From assembly GCA_016287075.1 (NCBI GenBank), contig JAEEVC010000011.1, positions 1-64,000 of the forward strand: a DNA stretch of 64,000 bases. The letters run 5' to 3'. A program made the position numbers and the translations under genes. Under the pieces are notes generated by a model. The model saw only the letters and a list, made by a program, of their open reading frames with translations, had not been told where the DNA came from and did no database searches. This DNA is from Bacteroidales bacterium. Lineage in GTDB: Bacteria > Bacteroidota > Bacteroidia > Bacteroidales > UBA932. Positions 17,104 to 26,324 of this stretch are shown piece after piece. Numbering within the stretch: the stretch's first letter is position 1; every line of letters begins with the position of its first letter.

Positions 17104-18141
17104 TTATCGCGAAACACGGCCGGAGCCGCCGCCCTTGATGAGACCTTCGACTTCGGAGACGGTCACGCGGTTGTAGTCGCCGATGATCGTGTGCTTGAGG
17201 CAGGAGGCCGCCGCCGCGAATTCGATCGCTTCCTGGTCGGTCGGATAGGCCAGCAGGCCGTACAGGAGGCCGCCCATGAAGGAATCGCCGCCGCCGACGC
17301 GGTCCACGATGTGGGTGATGTCATAGCGGCGGGACTGCCACAGCGTGGTCCCGTCGAAGAGGACGCCGCCCCAGGTGTTGTGGTTGGCGTTGATGGAGCC
17401 GCGGAGGGTGATGGCTACCTTCTTGCAGCGCGGGAAACGCGCCATCAGCTGGCGGCACACGCTCTCGAAGCGGCTCTGGTCGATCTCGCCGCCGGTCTTC
17501 TCGGCGTCGAAGCCTTCCGGCTTGATGCCGAATTCCTTCTCGGCGTCCTCCTCGTTGCCGAGGATGAGGTCGCAGCCCTCGACGAGGGCGGGCATGACCT
17601 CGGCCGCCGTCTTGCCGTATTTCCAGAGTTTCTTGCGGTAGTTCAGGTCGCAGGAGACCTTGACACCCAGTTCGTTGGCCACCTTGATCGCTTCGAGGCA
17701 GGCATCGGCCGCGCCCTGCGAGAGCGCGGGCGTGATGCCCGTCCAGTGGAACCAGTCGGCCCCTTCGAGGACCTTCCGCCAGTCGACCATGCCGGGCTGG
17801 ATCTCGGAGATGGAGGAGTTCGCGCGGTCGTAGATGACCTTGCTGCCGCGGGCGACGGCGCCGGTTTCCAGGTAATAGATTCCCACGCGGTCACCGCCAT
17901 AGACGATGCCGTCCACGCCGACGCCGAGGCCGCGGAGCTCCGCGACGCACATGTCGGCGATGTCGTTCTTCGGAAGACGGGTCACGAAACGGGCGTCCAC
18001 GCCGTAGTTGGCCAGGGACACGGCCACGTTGGCCTCTCCCCCGCCGAAGGTGGCGTCAAACTGCCGGGCCTGCGAGAAACGCTGGTATCCCGGGGTGGCA
18101 AGGCGGAGCATCACCTCGCCGAATGTTACAACTTTTGCCAT
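17104..18141 (-). CDS. kdgK: 2-keto-3-deoxygluconate kinase (PfkB family)
   Basis: Phosphorylates KDG to KDPG with ATP. The 345-residue protein has the PfkB N-terminal GGGEANVAVSLANYG motif near residue 33 and the C-terminal catalytic motif VGGGDSFMGGLLYG near residue 282 containing the base Asp. A CDLNYRKKLW segment near residue 177 is typical of KDG kinases. The gene lies between the ExuT-like transporter and kdgA and completes the pathway set. It is separated from the transporter by ~125 nt containing a long hairpin. Confidence 0.93.
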   Translation of the reverse strand: MAKVVTFGEVMLRLATPGYQRFSQARQFDATFGGGEANVAVSLANYGVDARFVTRLPKNDIADMCVAELRGLGVGVDGIVYGGDRVGIYYLETGAVARGSKVIYDRANSSISEIQPGMVDWRKVLEGADWFHWTGITPALSQGAADACLEAIKVANELGVKVSCDLNYRKKLWKYGKTAAEVMPALVEGCDLILGNEEDAEKEFGIKPEGFDAEKTGGEIDQSRFESVCRQLMARFPRCKKVAITLRGSINANHNTWGGVLFDGTTLWQSRRYDITHIVDRVGGGDSFMGGLLYGLLAYPTDQEAIEFAAAASCLKHTIIGDYNRVTVSEVEGLIKGGGSGRVSR

Positions 18142-18160
18142 ATCAATACTTCATTGTCAA

Positions 18161-18172
18161 TCACTTAAGTGA
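18161..18172. promoter_or_regulatory. Perfect 12-bp palindrome upstream of kdgK
   Basis: TCACTTAAGTGA lies 20 nt before the kdgK start codon. A perfect palindrome in that position could be an operator or chance; it does not resemble the CGTG/CACGG dyads near the LacI gene. Confidence 0.25.
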
Positions 18173-18184
18173 AACAGAAATAAG

Positions 18185-18251
18185 AACCGGCATCACCGGT
18201 GTCTGCTGCTTCGCAGCCCTGTCCGGGTAAATGCCACCGGTGAAGCCGGTT
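18185..18251. other. Long hairpin between the ExuT-like gene and kdgK
   Basis: Arms of 17 bp (18185-18201 and 18235-18251) pair with one mismatch. The 33-nt loop includes a GCTGC-TTC-GCAGC-like mini-hairpin. There is no U-run on the minus strand, so it may be an mRNA processing or stability element rather than a terminator. Confidence 0.6.
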
Positions 18252-18266
18252 ATTATTTCACAATTC

Positions 18267-19718
18267 CTAAATCTCCACCGGCCTGTACTTCGGCACGAGC
18301 GTCTTCATGATCGTCCAGGCGATCAGGTACGCCAGGCCGCAGAAGCAGAACATGATGAAATAGCCGGCCGGCTTGCCTTCGAAGCCCATGAAGCGGAAGG
18401 CAGCGCCCGCGTTCTCCGCATAGGTGAACAGGTTGCCCGCCACCTTCTGGATAATCATCGAGCCGATGCCGCCCGCCATGGCGCCGATGCCGGTGATGGT
18501 GGCGACGGTGCTCTTCGGGAACATGTCGCCGACCGTCGAGAAGAGGTTCGCGCTCCAGGCCTGGTGACCCGCGCCGGCGAGGCCGATGAGGATGGTCGGC
18601 CACCACGGGTTGTCGAAGCGGATGCCCAGCGGCTGGGCGAAGAGGGCCGCAATCGGGAAGAAGGCGAAAATGAGCATCGCCAGCATGCGCCCGCTGTAGG
18701 GGTGCATGCCCTTCTTTTCCACGAAGAGTTTCGGCAGGTAGCCGCCGAAGATGGAAATCACGGTCACGATCGCGTACAGCGTGAAAATCAGCCCCTGGCC
18801 CAGCCCGGACGTCGCCGGGGCGTGGAACTGGTTGCTGAAATAGGACGGGGCCCAGAAGAGGAAGAACCACCACACGCCGTCGGTGAAGAACTTGCCGGCG
18901 ATGAAGGCCCAGGTCTGCCTGTAACCGAAACATTTGATCATCGGGATCGTCTTCTCGGAGGCGAGGGCGGCCTTTTCCGCCGCCTCGGCGGCATCGTCCT
19001 GGTGGATGTATTCCAGCTCGGCCGCGTTCACATGCTTCGACGTCTCGGGCTTGTCATACATGAAGGCCCAGAAGAACATCCAGATGAAGCCCAGGCCGCC
19101 GATGATGATGAAGGCCCATTCCCATCCGAAGGCCTTGGCCAGCGGCGGGATGCACAGCGGGGCCGCCAGGGCGCCCACGGAGGCGCCGGCATTGAAGATG
19201 GAGGTCGCGAAGGCGCGGTCCTTCTTCGGGAAATACTCGGCGGTCACCTTGATGGCCGCCGGGAAGTTGCCGGCCTCGCCGAGCGCCAGGATGCCCCGGC
19301 ACAGCAGGAAGAGATAGACCGATGTGGTCGAAATGGCCAGCGCGGCGTTCGAGCCGATCTCCACGGCGCGCATCGCGGCCACGGAATCCATGCCGGTCAG
19401 GTGGGCCGTCGCCCAGCCGCAGGCGGCATGGAGGCACGCGCCGCCCGACCAGACGCCGATGGCGATGAGATAGCCCTTCTTCGTGCCCATCCAGTCCACG
19501 AACTTGCCCGCGAACAGGCAGGCGATGGCGTAGAAGATGGAGAAGAACGACGTAATGGTGCCGTAATGGGCATCGGTCCAGTGGAATTCCGGCTTGATGA
19601 ACTCCTCGTAGGTGAGGGAGAGCACCTGGCGGTCGAGGTAGTTGACGGTCGTCGCCACGAAGAGCAGCGAGCACAGCCACCAGCGCCAGTTGGTCATCAG
19701 TTTGTTCTGTGTGGACAT
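18267..19718 (-). CDS. exuT: ExuT-like hexuronate MFS transporter
   Basis: A 483-residue inner-membrane protein with about 12 membrane segments, of the anion:cation symporter branch of the MFS. The N-terminus has the NYLDRQVLSLTYEEFIKPEFHW motif near residue 24, the MFS loop signature FVDWMGTKKGY near residue 72, and EAGNFPAAIKVTAEYFPKKDRA near residue 147, typical of ExuT and glucarate transporters. It would carry galacturonate and/or glucuronate into the cytoplasm. It begins 3 nt after the uxaB stop codon. Confidence 0.9.
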   Translation of the reverse strand: MSTQNKLMTNWRWWLCSLLFVATTVNYLDRQVLSLTYEEFIKPEFHWTDAHYGTITSFFSIFYAIACLFAGKFVDWMGTKKGYLIAIGVWSGGACLHAACGWATAHLTGMDSVAAMRAVEIGSNAALAISTTSVYLFLLCRGILALGEAGNFPAAIKVTAEYFPKKDRAFATSIFNAGASVGALAAPLCIPPLAKAFGWEWAFIIIGGLGFIWMFFWAFMYDKPETSKHVNAAELEYIHQDDAAEAAEKAALASEKTIPMIKCFGYRQTWAFIAGKFFTDGVWWFFLFWAPSYFSNQFHAPATSGLGQGLIFTLYAIVTVISIFGGYLPKLFVEKKGMHPYSGRMLAMLIFAFFPIAALFAQPLGIRFDNPWWPTILIGLAGAGHQAWSANLFSTVGDMFPKSTVATITGIGAMAGGIGSMIIQKVAGNLFTYAENAGAAFRFMGFEGKPAGYFIMFCFCGLAYLIAWTIMKTLVPKYRPVEI

Positions 19719-19721
19719 AGG

Positions 19722-21161
19722 CTAGAGGATGGATTGGACCGCGGCACGCATGCCTTCGGCCTGGATTTTCGCGAGGTCGGCGGTGAGGAGGTCCGTCAGG
19801 CCGGGAACGGCGTTGAGGTCCTCGCCCCAGATGAAGGTCTCCGCGAGGACGCCCTCGGCCACTTTCCGGACATCGCCGGTCGCCCAGAGCTCCTTCAGGA
19901 GGTCCATGATCTTCGGGTCGTCGTTCGGGACGATTTCGTCGTCACCCCGCTTGCCGCCCTTGTAGTAGGTGCAGATGCCGGCGAGGCCGAGGACGATGCC
20001 CTCCGGCAGAGCGCCCTTCCGCTCCAGGTAGGTCTTCAGGCCCGGCAGGTCGCGGGTCTTGAACTTCGGGAAGGAATTGAGCATGATGCTCGTGACGAAG
20101 TGCTTGACGAACGGGTTGCGGAAACGGTCCATGACCGCATCGGCGAAGGCGACCAGTTCCTCCTTCGGGAGGTTCAGGGTCGGCAGAAGTTCCTCATACA
20201 TCACCTTTTTCACGAACGGGCCGATGACCGGATCCTCGCAGCATTCCTTCACGGTGTTGCAGCCGGAAAGGTAGCCGACCGGGGACAAGACGGTGTGGGG
20301 ACCGTTCAGCAGGGTGACCTTGCGCTCGTGGTACGGGGCCTCGCTCGGGACGAAAAGGACATTGAGCCCCGCCTTGTCGGCCGGGAACTCCGCGGCGATC
20401 TCCTTCGGGGCCTCGATGACCCAGAGGTGGAAGATTTCCGCCTTGTCGAGGAGGTTGTCCTGGTAACCGACGCGCTCGCAGAGCTGGGCGGCGGTGTCGC
20501 GCGGATAGCCCGGGACGATGCGGTCGACGAGCGTCGAATAGACGCCGCAGGCCGTCTCGAACCAGTTCCGGAAACCCTCGCCGAGGTTCCAGAGGTCGAT
20601 GTACTGGCGGATGCACTCCTTCAGGTGCTTGCCGTTCTCGAAGATCAGTTCGCACGGGAAGATGATGAAGCCCTTCGCCGGGTCGCCCTTGAAGTACTCA
20701 TAGCGGTGGTACAGCAGCTGGGTCAGTTTGCCGGGATAGGAGGAAGCCGGCGCATCGTCGAGCTTGCAGGCCGGGTCGAAGGCGATGCCCGCCTCGGTCG
20801 TGTTGGAGATGACGAAGCGCATCTGAGGCTGCTCCGCGAGCTTCAGGTAGGCCGCGAAATCCTCGTAGGGGTTGAGGCCCCGGCTGATGACGTCGATCAG
20901 GTCGGCGCTGTCCACGGGCTCGCCGTTCAGGAGGCCCTGGAGGTTGAGGTGGTACAGGCCGTCCTGGTCATTGAGCCAGCTGACCATGCCCTTCTCGATG
21001 GGCTGGACGACGACGACCGAGCCGTTGAAGTCCGTTTTCTGGTTGGTCTTCCAGATGATCCACTCGATGAAGGCGCGGAGGAAGTTGCCCTCCCCGAACT
21101 GGATGACCTTCTCGGTGTACTGTTTCGCCTGCGGGGCGGTGGTACGGTTTAATCTTTCCAT
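19722..21161 (-). CDS. uxaB: Tagaturonate reductase (altronate oxidoreductase)
   Basis: Reduces tagaturonate to altronate with NADH, the second step of galacturonate catabolism. The 479-residue protein belongs to the mannitol dehydrogenase family: N-terminal VIQFGEGNFLRAFIEW motif with the Rossmann glycines, and the catalytic-lysine region KHFVTSIMLNSFPKFKTRD near residue 355. Fructuronate reductase UxuB is the related alternative, but the sequence is closer to UxaB, and uxaA and uxaC are present and uxuA is not. It lies 5 nt after the pectate lyase gene. Confidence 0.92.
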   Translation of the reverse strand: MERLNRTTAPQAKQYTEKVIQFGEGNFLRAFIEWIIWKTNQKTDFNGSVVVVQPIEKGMVSWLNDQDGLYHLNLQGLLNGEPVDSADLIDVISRGLNPYEDFAAYLKLAEQPQMRFVISNTTEAGIAFDPACKLDDAPASSYPGKLTQLLYHRYEYFKGDPAKGFIIFPCELIFENGKHLKECIRQYIDLWNLGEGFRNWFETACGVYSTLVDRIVPGYPRDTAAQLCERVGYQDNLLDKAEIFHLWVIEAPKEIAAEFPADKAGLNVLFVPSEAPYHERKVTLLNGPHTVLSPVGYLSGCNTVKECCEDPVIGPFVKKVMYEELLPTLNLPKEELVAFADAVMDRFRNPFVKHFVTSIMLNSFPKFKTRDLPGLKTYLERKGALPEGIVLGLAGICTYYKGGKRGDDEIVPNDDPKIMDLLKELWATGDVRKVAEGVLAETFIWGEDLNAVPGLTDLLTADLAKIQAEGMRAAVQSIL

Positions 21162-21165
21162 ATCA

Positions 21166-24100
21166 TTAGAATGTTATTGTTGTTCCGTTGACCGTGAAAT
21201 CGCGGAAGACCGCGGTGGATGCCTTGGAGCTGTCGCCGCTGTTGCAGCCGAGGCCGAGCTTGACCGTCTCCGGGAGGGATGCGAACTCCTTGGTGGAAGC
21301 GCTGCCGTAGGTCGTACCGCCATCCGTGGAGTAACTCATTTTCACCTGGTTCCCGGTGCGCTGCATCTTCAGGATGGTGGTGCTTGCTTCAACGCCTTCC
21401 GGCAGCGTCGGCGCTCCGAGCGTAAAGCCGGACTTGCTGTCCCCGGCTTTCGGACGGAAGTTGCCGTACTTGCCGCCGCCGATGGCGAAGACAAGGTCCT
21501 TGGCCGTCGCGGCGGCGTCGCCGCTGATCAGGATGATGCCGGCCACCGCCTGGTTGCTGTCCTTCTTGTAATCATAGGAAACGAGCTGCACCGTCGCGGT
21601 AAAGTCGCCGGTAAACTCCTGGTAATAAGCGCCGAAGGTCTGCGCACCGCTCTCCCACTTGCCGGTAGAGGAGATGCTCAGGGCACCGTCGGACACCGCA
21701 TAGGATGCCGTCGCGCCGTTGTTGACCCAGGTCCAGCCTTCCGTGGGCTGGTCGGGATCCTCGGGATCGTCCGGGTCGGGATCGACCGGATCCGGGTCGT
21801 CCGGATCGGTGCCCTGGTACTCGCTGATGTAGCCGTTGTTGACCTCCACGGGGGCGCTGGCATAACCCGTCAGCTTGCCGCAGCCGGCACCTGCCTTGAC
21901 CACGGCGGGCACGTCCGCCGCCGGGGTGACGATGTAGTCATAGGACGGCTTGAAGTCCGCATAGGTCAGCGGGGTGATGGTCGAACCGTTGTAGGAGGTG
22001 TACTTGACGTTGGTCAGCGGATACGGGTCCCTGGCCTTCTCCGGCCGGTTGACATAGACATCCTCGGTGGCATAGAGGTAGCCCGCGACCGAACCCTGGA
22101 GGTTCGACACGTTGCCTTCCTTCGCCGGGTAGGTGCAGATGTCGGTCGGCAGCTGGACGCCGTCGAAATAGTTGTATTCGACCAGCACCTTCGCGCCGTA
22201 GGCGGAGCCGACGCCGTAGGTCGTGCAGCCGTCGAAGAGGTTGTTATAGACATGGACCTTGCCGAAGCGCACGCGCGGGTGGCGGGAACTGGAGCCGTCG
22301 AACCAGTTGTGGTGGAAGGTCGCAGTGATCGCCGCATCGGCGGAAGCGCTGTTGGAGTGGCCCACGAGGCAGGATTTCTGCGTCTTGATGTAGCGGCACC
22401 AGCTGACGGTCACGTTCTTGGACGCATGGGTGATGTCGGTCGAGCCGTCCTCGTAGTCCTTGGTCTGGTTGAGGGAGGTGAAGGTGCAGTGGTCCACCCA
22501 CACGTTCTCGCTCTCCTGCATGGACACGGCATCCGCGCCATTGTTGGCCTTCGGCTGCCGGAAGTCGATGTTCCGGATGATGATGTTGCTCGAGCGGACG
22601 AGGAACATGCCGATCCGGTCCATCACGAAGCCGTCGGTGCCGTAGATGCTCAGGTTGGAGACTTCTTTGACGTCGAACCAGGGATGGGCCTCGGAGAAGT
22701 CACGACCGTCAGTCGGACCGAAAGTGCCGCTGAGCCAGATGGTTACGGGCGTATGATCCCCCTTCTTCTCCTTCTTGGCGCGGTCGAGCAGCCAGGTCTG
22801 GAGGGCCTTGCCGTTGTTGAAATGGAGGATGTTGGAGGCGGTCGCATCATCGCCGCCGGTCACATTCGCCGCCTCGGCATAGCCGGCCATGCCGTCGAGC
22901 GGCACCTCGCCGGTCTGGGGCGGATCCGGGCACGTGAGTTCTGCGATCTCGCCCGGCTCGACGGGCTCGTCGGGATCCTCTCCCGGATCGCCGCCGGGCG
23001 TACCGGAGGTATAGACGAACTTGTAGAAGCGGAGGCCGCCGCCGGTCGGATAGACCTTCACTGCGCCCTCCTTTACCTCGAAGGAGAGGACGGTCGGGGT
23101 CTTGGAAGGGACGCCGCCGACCTGGGAGGTCTCACTGCCGCCGGTATTCACCGTCACAAGACGGCCCGTCGCTTCGGAATCGCCTGTATTGGAGACGGTT
23201 ACCTTGAGGACACCGTCCGCGGGCGCCGTGAAGGAGAACACGCGCTCCGAGGCGGTGCCGCCGCCGTTCGGCTGGATGTAGCCGTTCTGGGACCACTTGC
23301 CGGTCTTCGAACCGGAAGCATAGGTCAGGCCGTTCAGGGAGACGCTCCAGCCGGCGACGTAGGTGTTGCCGTTCGTCTCGGCGCAGGCGGCGGACGCCTG
23401 GTCGGCCAGCGCAGCCTGCCACTCCTGCGTGGAGAAGTCCCAGGTATAGGAAGTCACGGAGGACTTGTCCTGGACGTTCTCATCCGTCAGGGTGATGTTG
23501 AGGGCGGTCACCTTGTTCTCGGCGAAAACGATGTCCGAGGCGAGGTTCACCGTCTTGGAAACCAGCAGGTTCGCATCGTCGGTGGTCACATCGACCGTCA
23601 GCACCGTGCCGGCGGCGAGGGTCGCCGGATTCACCAGCAGGAAGGCCGAATGGTTCCCGTCGATGGCGAAATCGCTCCCGGCGTAATTGCCGGCGACGGT
23701 CATGGCGGCATCCTCCCAGCGGGTGATCTCACCGGTGGTGATCTCCACGTTGGCCTTGCCGGCGAGGGTCGCCGCCGAACTGGTGAGGGCGACGCGGCTG
23801 ACCTTCTTGCCGGCGAGCTTCGTGGAGCCGTCCTTGAGGGTCACCTTGACGACGGTGAACACCCGGCGGAACTGCATGTTGTCCACATTGGCCTTGCCGT
23901 CCGCGACCGTGAACACCGCGGGCATGCCCACGAGGAGGTCCATCGCAGGATCGAAGGAGGTCAGCGACGGGAGGGTCTGCTCGGTGGCGAGCACATACTT
24001 GTGCACGCTCTCGGAGCGGCCCGCCTTCAGGTCCTTGGGGTACCAGGCCGTCAGGGTATGCTCCCCGTCCGCCACGTTGGTCAAAGTACCGGAGAACGTG

Positions 24101-24360
24101 GCCGTACGGCCGTTCCCGGCGGTATTCTTCATGCTCACGGGCGAACCGTAATTCCCGTCCACCATCACGCCAAGTACGTCGTCCGCGTTCCAGGACGGCT
24201 GGTACACGGTGCCGTTGTCCTCGATAAAGGTCCGGGTCTCGGGCACGCCTGCCGTCACGGTAATCGCCACGGCATTCTCACCGCTGTACGGCCGCTCCTG
24301 CTGGCAGGAGGCCATCGCCGCGATGCACATCATCAGAATGGGGTAAACTGTCTTTCTCAT
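21166..24360 (-). CDS. Modular PL1 pectate lyase lipoprotein
   Basis: The 1,064-residue surface lipoprotein (lipobox MASC, Cys19) starts at MRKTVYPILM, which follows a GGAGG sequence. Modules: a fimbrillin-like beta region (~20-300), a WDFS-type domain (~302-450, ending GGGLRFYKFVYT), an acidic Pro/Asp linker, a PL1 parallel beta-helix (~470-790), a second acidic linker (DPDDPDPVDPDPDDP), and a C-terminal beta domain (~875-1064). The lyase part carries VWVDHCTF, SWCRYIKTQKSCLVGHSNS and the RHPRVRFGK motif near residue 693, whose Arg is the expected Brønsted base. It cleaves de-esterified polygalacturonate by beta-elimination, probably while tethered outside the cell. A small ORF lies 13 nt upstream. 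Confidence 0.9.
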   Translation of the reverse strand: MRKTVYPILMMCIAAMASCQQERPYSGENAVAITVTAGVPETRTFIEDNGTVYQPSWNADDVLGVMVDGNYGSPVSMKNTAGNGRTATFSGTLTNVADGEHTLTAWYPKDLKAGRSESVHKYVLATEQTLPSLTSFDPAMDLLVGMPAVFTVADGKANVDNMQFRRVFTVVKVTLKDGSTKLAGKKVSRVALTSSAATLAGKANVEITTGEITRWEDAAMTVAGNYAGSDFAIDGNHSAFLLVNPATLAAGTVLTVDVTTDDANLLVSKTVNLASDIVFAENKVTALNITLTDENVQDKSSVTSYTWDFSTQEWQAALADQASAACAETNGNTYVAGWSVSLNGLTYASGSKTGKWSQNGYIQPNGGGTASERVFSFTAPADGVLKVTVSNTGDSEATGRLVTVNTGGSETSQVGGVPSKTPTVLSFEVKEGAVKVYPTGGGLRFYKFVYTSGTPGGDPGEDPDEPVEPGEIAELTCPDPPQTGEVPLDGMAGYAEAANVTGGDDATASNILHFNNGKALQTWLLDRAKKEKKGDHTPVTIWLSGTFGPTDGRDFSEAHPWFDVKEVSNLSIYGTDGFVMDRIGMFLVRSSNIIIRNIDFRQPKANNGADAVSMQESENVWVDHCTFTSLNQTKDYEDGSTDITHASKNVTVSWCRYIKTQKSCLVGHSNSASADAAITATFHHNWFDGSSSRHPRVRFGKVHVYNNLFDGCTTYGVGSAYGAKVLVEYNYFDGVQLPTDICTYPAKEGNVSNLQGSVAGYLYATEDVYVNRPEKARDPYPLTNVKYTSYNGSTITPLTYADFKPSYDYIVTPAADVPAVVKAGAGCGKLTGYASAPVEVNNGYISEYQGTDPDDPDPVDPDPDDPEDPDQPTEGWTWVNNGATASYAVSDGALSISSTGKWESGAQTFGAYYQEFTGDFTATVQLVSYDYKKDSNQAVAGIILISGDAAATAKDLVFAIGGGKYGNFRPKAGDSKSGFTLGAPTLPEGVEASTTILKMQRTGNQVKMSYSTDGGTTYGSASTKEFASLPETVKLGLGCNSGDSSKASTAVFRDFTVNGTTITF

Positions 24361-24373
24361 CGCTCCGTCCTCC

Positions 24374-24532
24374 TTACAGTTCCCATTCATCCCCGGGCTC
24401 GAGGTCCTTGCCCGGATAACCACCTTCGCCGAAGTCCCCGCTCGCGAGGAAACTGCGGTCATACACTACTTCCCCCGTCCTGCACGACGGGGCCGTGTAG
24501 GGTGCGAGGCTGTTCTGTTTGTTTACTTTCAT
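24374..24532 (-). CDS. Small 52-residue ORF upstream of the pectate lyase gene
   Basis: Starts MKVNKQNSLAPYTAPS and ends DEWEL. It shares a start (…YxAP, then a hydrophobic FL-S patch: YDRSFLASGD) with the small ORF at 26325-26498, and both are followed by TAAGGAGG and, within 8-10 nt of it, by the ATG of a large lipoprotein gene. The Y-x-x-P … FL/LL…S pattern resembles small hypothetical proteins commonly found beside Bacteroidales surface lipoproteins. It has no signal peptide or membrane segment. The function is unknown; translational coupling is an inference. Confidence 0.65.
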   Translation of the reverse strand: MKVNKQNSLAPYTAPSCRTGEVVYDRSFLASGDFGEGGYPGKDLEPGDEWEL

Positions 24533-24563
24533 TGTGTTTTATAACTTGCTGATTTTCAGCTCC

Positions 24564-24606
24564 TTACATAAAATCAATTACCCCGTTTCGGCTAGTTGAT
24601 TTTCAG
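24564..24606. repeat. A+T-rich hairpin repeat, copy 1
   Basis: AAAATCAA (24570-24577) pairs with TTGATTTT (24596-24603). On the minus strand the segment GGGGTAATTGATTTT is identical to the one in the hairpin at 48207-48246. It lies about 30-70 nt upstream of the small ORF start codon, in the leader of the pectate lyase unit. A second short palindrome, GCTGATTTTCAGC, follows nearer the ORF. Confidence 0.7.
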
Positions 24607-24664
24607 TAATTTATTATGTTTCAAATGGTTGTATTCCACGCTATTTCATTCGCGATTGGAACAT

Positions 24665-26311
24665 CTATAATTCGTCTGTATGGAATTCAATTCTCTTTAT
24701 GCGCATTCCAGTACTCAAGTAGACAACCAAATCACCAGATGTAACAGATAAATGAATTCTTTCAGTATCACTACTAGTCAAAGAACTTGATTCTACGTTC
24801 CAATCTGCATTTGATGCTTTCTTATATCCATGCTGAGCATAAACAGTAGCTGTTTTTCCGGAACCACCAGTGCCAGAAATCCACATATAGAGATGTCCAT
24901 CTCCATTAGAACTAAAACTGAAATACCGCCGAAATTTTGTTTCACTCTCATAATAGCCACTCCCATTCGGCTGAATATAACCTGAAGTAGACCATTTTCC
25001 GTCACCTTCCCCAGATGAGTATGTTAATCCAGAGTACGAAACCGTCCAGCCACTCTTATTCTTGTTTCCATTGGTGTCTAAACAAGCTTCGGAAGCAGAA
25101 GAATTCAAAGCAGACTGCCATTCTGTAGTAGAAAAATCCCACACATAGTCCTCGACTCCCCCAATCCCCTGTGTAACCGTCACAGGCACATCAGCCGCAC
25201 CGGTGTAATGGAGCGTGATGACCGCGGAGCGCTCCTGCGCGTCGGTGGCGTTGTTCTTCGAGCAGGTGAACGTGACGGCATCCGCGCCGACGACAATGTT
25301 CGAAATCCAATCGACGCCGCTCTCGAGCGTCGCCGTGACAGACTGCCCGGAGACGGGATTCGCGACGGCATAGGGGAAGGAGCCGGACGTGGCATCGTAC
25401 GCCAACTTGGCAGGAGCCGTGTATGAAATAGCAGGGCCGAAAGAAACCGCAGGAAGAGTTCCTAAGTTATAGATTTTTCCCGCTTGCATTTTGACGGATT
25501 TCAGAACCGATGTAGTACGTTCAATCGTTACACCATCAGCATCTGAAAAAGTAACCTTGAGATCTCCAAAATTACTTCCAGGCTTGCAAGTAGTGGGGAT
25601 GTAATAAACTCCTGGGACTAAAGTACCAGTGGAAGGAGCAATCGTCACATAATTATTACCACTATCAGCACTTGTCATATTTGTATTTTCTGGTGCTGCT
25701 AGATTAATAACAGGTCTCCCGTATACCCGGCCGCTGTTCTCCGTTTCAAATCTTAAAGACGCAATACCTTCACTGGCGACTTCAACCTTGAAATAAGTCA
25801 TACCATGCACAAAGGAGAAAGTGCCATCAGTCGTAACGGCCGCCATTACGGCAAAAGAAGGATCATATCCGTCTTTTACTGCCAGCATATCATGACCAAG
25901 CGCACCCTTCCCGGTAGTTCCGGACCCAACAGTGATTTCATCTCCGCTGACTTTATCAATAACGACAGTACTTGGATAAACAGCATAGAATTTTGTTTCC
26001 GCAGCATCTGCCGCATCGATCGTTCCCTTGAATGTAGCTGTTGTCATACCCTCTCCGGATATCAGTACAAAGTCATCATATTGATTTCTCGAAGTAGCAG
26101 CCATGACGCGGATTCTATCGGCTCCCGACCACTTTACATTATAGATTCTATCTTCTCCTGATGCAGCAATATAAGTTCTGGTCTCGGGTGAAGAAACGGT
26201 AAAAACCTTTTCAATCCTATCTTGCTGATTGTTTTGATTCACTTCCTCCTGCTTGACACAGGCAACCAGTGCAAGCGACGGAATGATTACAGATAACAGT
26301 ACTTTCTTCAT
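24665..26311 (-). CDS. Fimbrillin-like lipoprotein with BACON and WDFS domains
   Basis: A 548-residue surface lipoprotein (lipobox LVAC, Cys18) starting at MKKVLLSVII, preceded by GGAGG. Residues ~20-310 resemble fimbrillin-type beta domains (RTYIAASGEDRIYNVKWSGADRIRV). Next is a BACON domain (~315-390) ending VPVTVTQG. A WDFS-type domain (~390-548) shares TEWQSAL, TNGN, GLTYSSG and GYIQPNGSG with the pectate lyase protein. No catalytic motif is visible, so it is probably a pectin-binding or adhesive surface protein. The gene is markedly A+T-richer than its neighbours except for a G+C-rich stretch over the BACON domain (about 25170-25425). Confidence 0.8.
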   Translation of the reverse strand: MKKVLLSVIIPSLALVACVKQEEVNQNNQQDRIEKVFTVSSPETRTYIAASGEDRIYNVKWSGADRIRVMAATSRNQYDDFVLISGEGMTTATFKGTIDAADAAETKFYAVYPSTVVIDKVSGDEITVGSGTTGKGALGHDMLAVKDGYDPSFAVMAAVTTDGTFSFVHGMTYFKVEVASEGIASLRFETENSGRVYGRPVINLAAPENTNMTSADSGNNYVTIAPSTGTLVPGVYYIPTTCKPGSNFGDLKVTFSDADGVTIERTTSVLKSVKMQAGKIYNLGTLPAVSFGPAISYTAPAKLAYDATSGSFPYAVANPVSGQSVTATLESGVDWISNIVVGADAVTFTCSKNNATDAQERSAVITLHYTGAADVPVTVTQGIGGVEDYVWDFSTTEWQSALNSSASEACLDTNGNKNKSGWTVSYSGLTYSSGEGDGKWSTSGYIQPNGSGYYESETKFRRYFSFSSNGDGHLYMWISGTGGSGKTATVYAQHGYKKASNADWNVESSSLTSSDTERIHLSVTSGDLVVYLSTGMRIKRIEFHTDEL

Positions 26312-26324
26312 GATTGATACCTCC

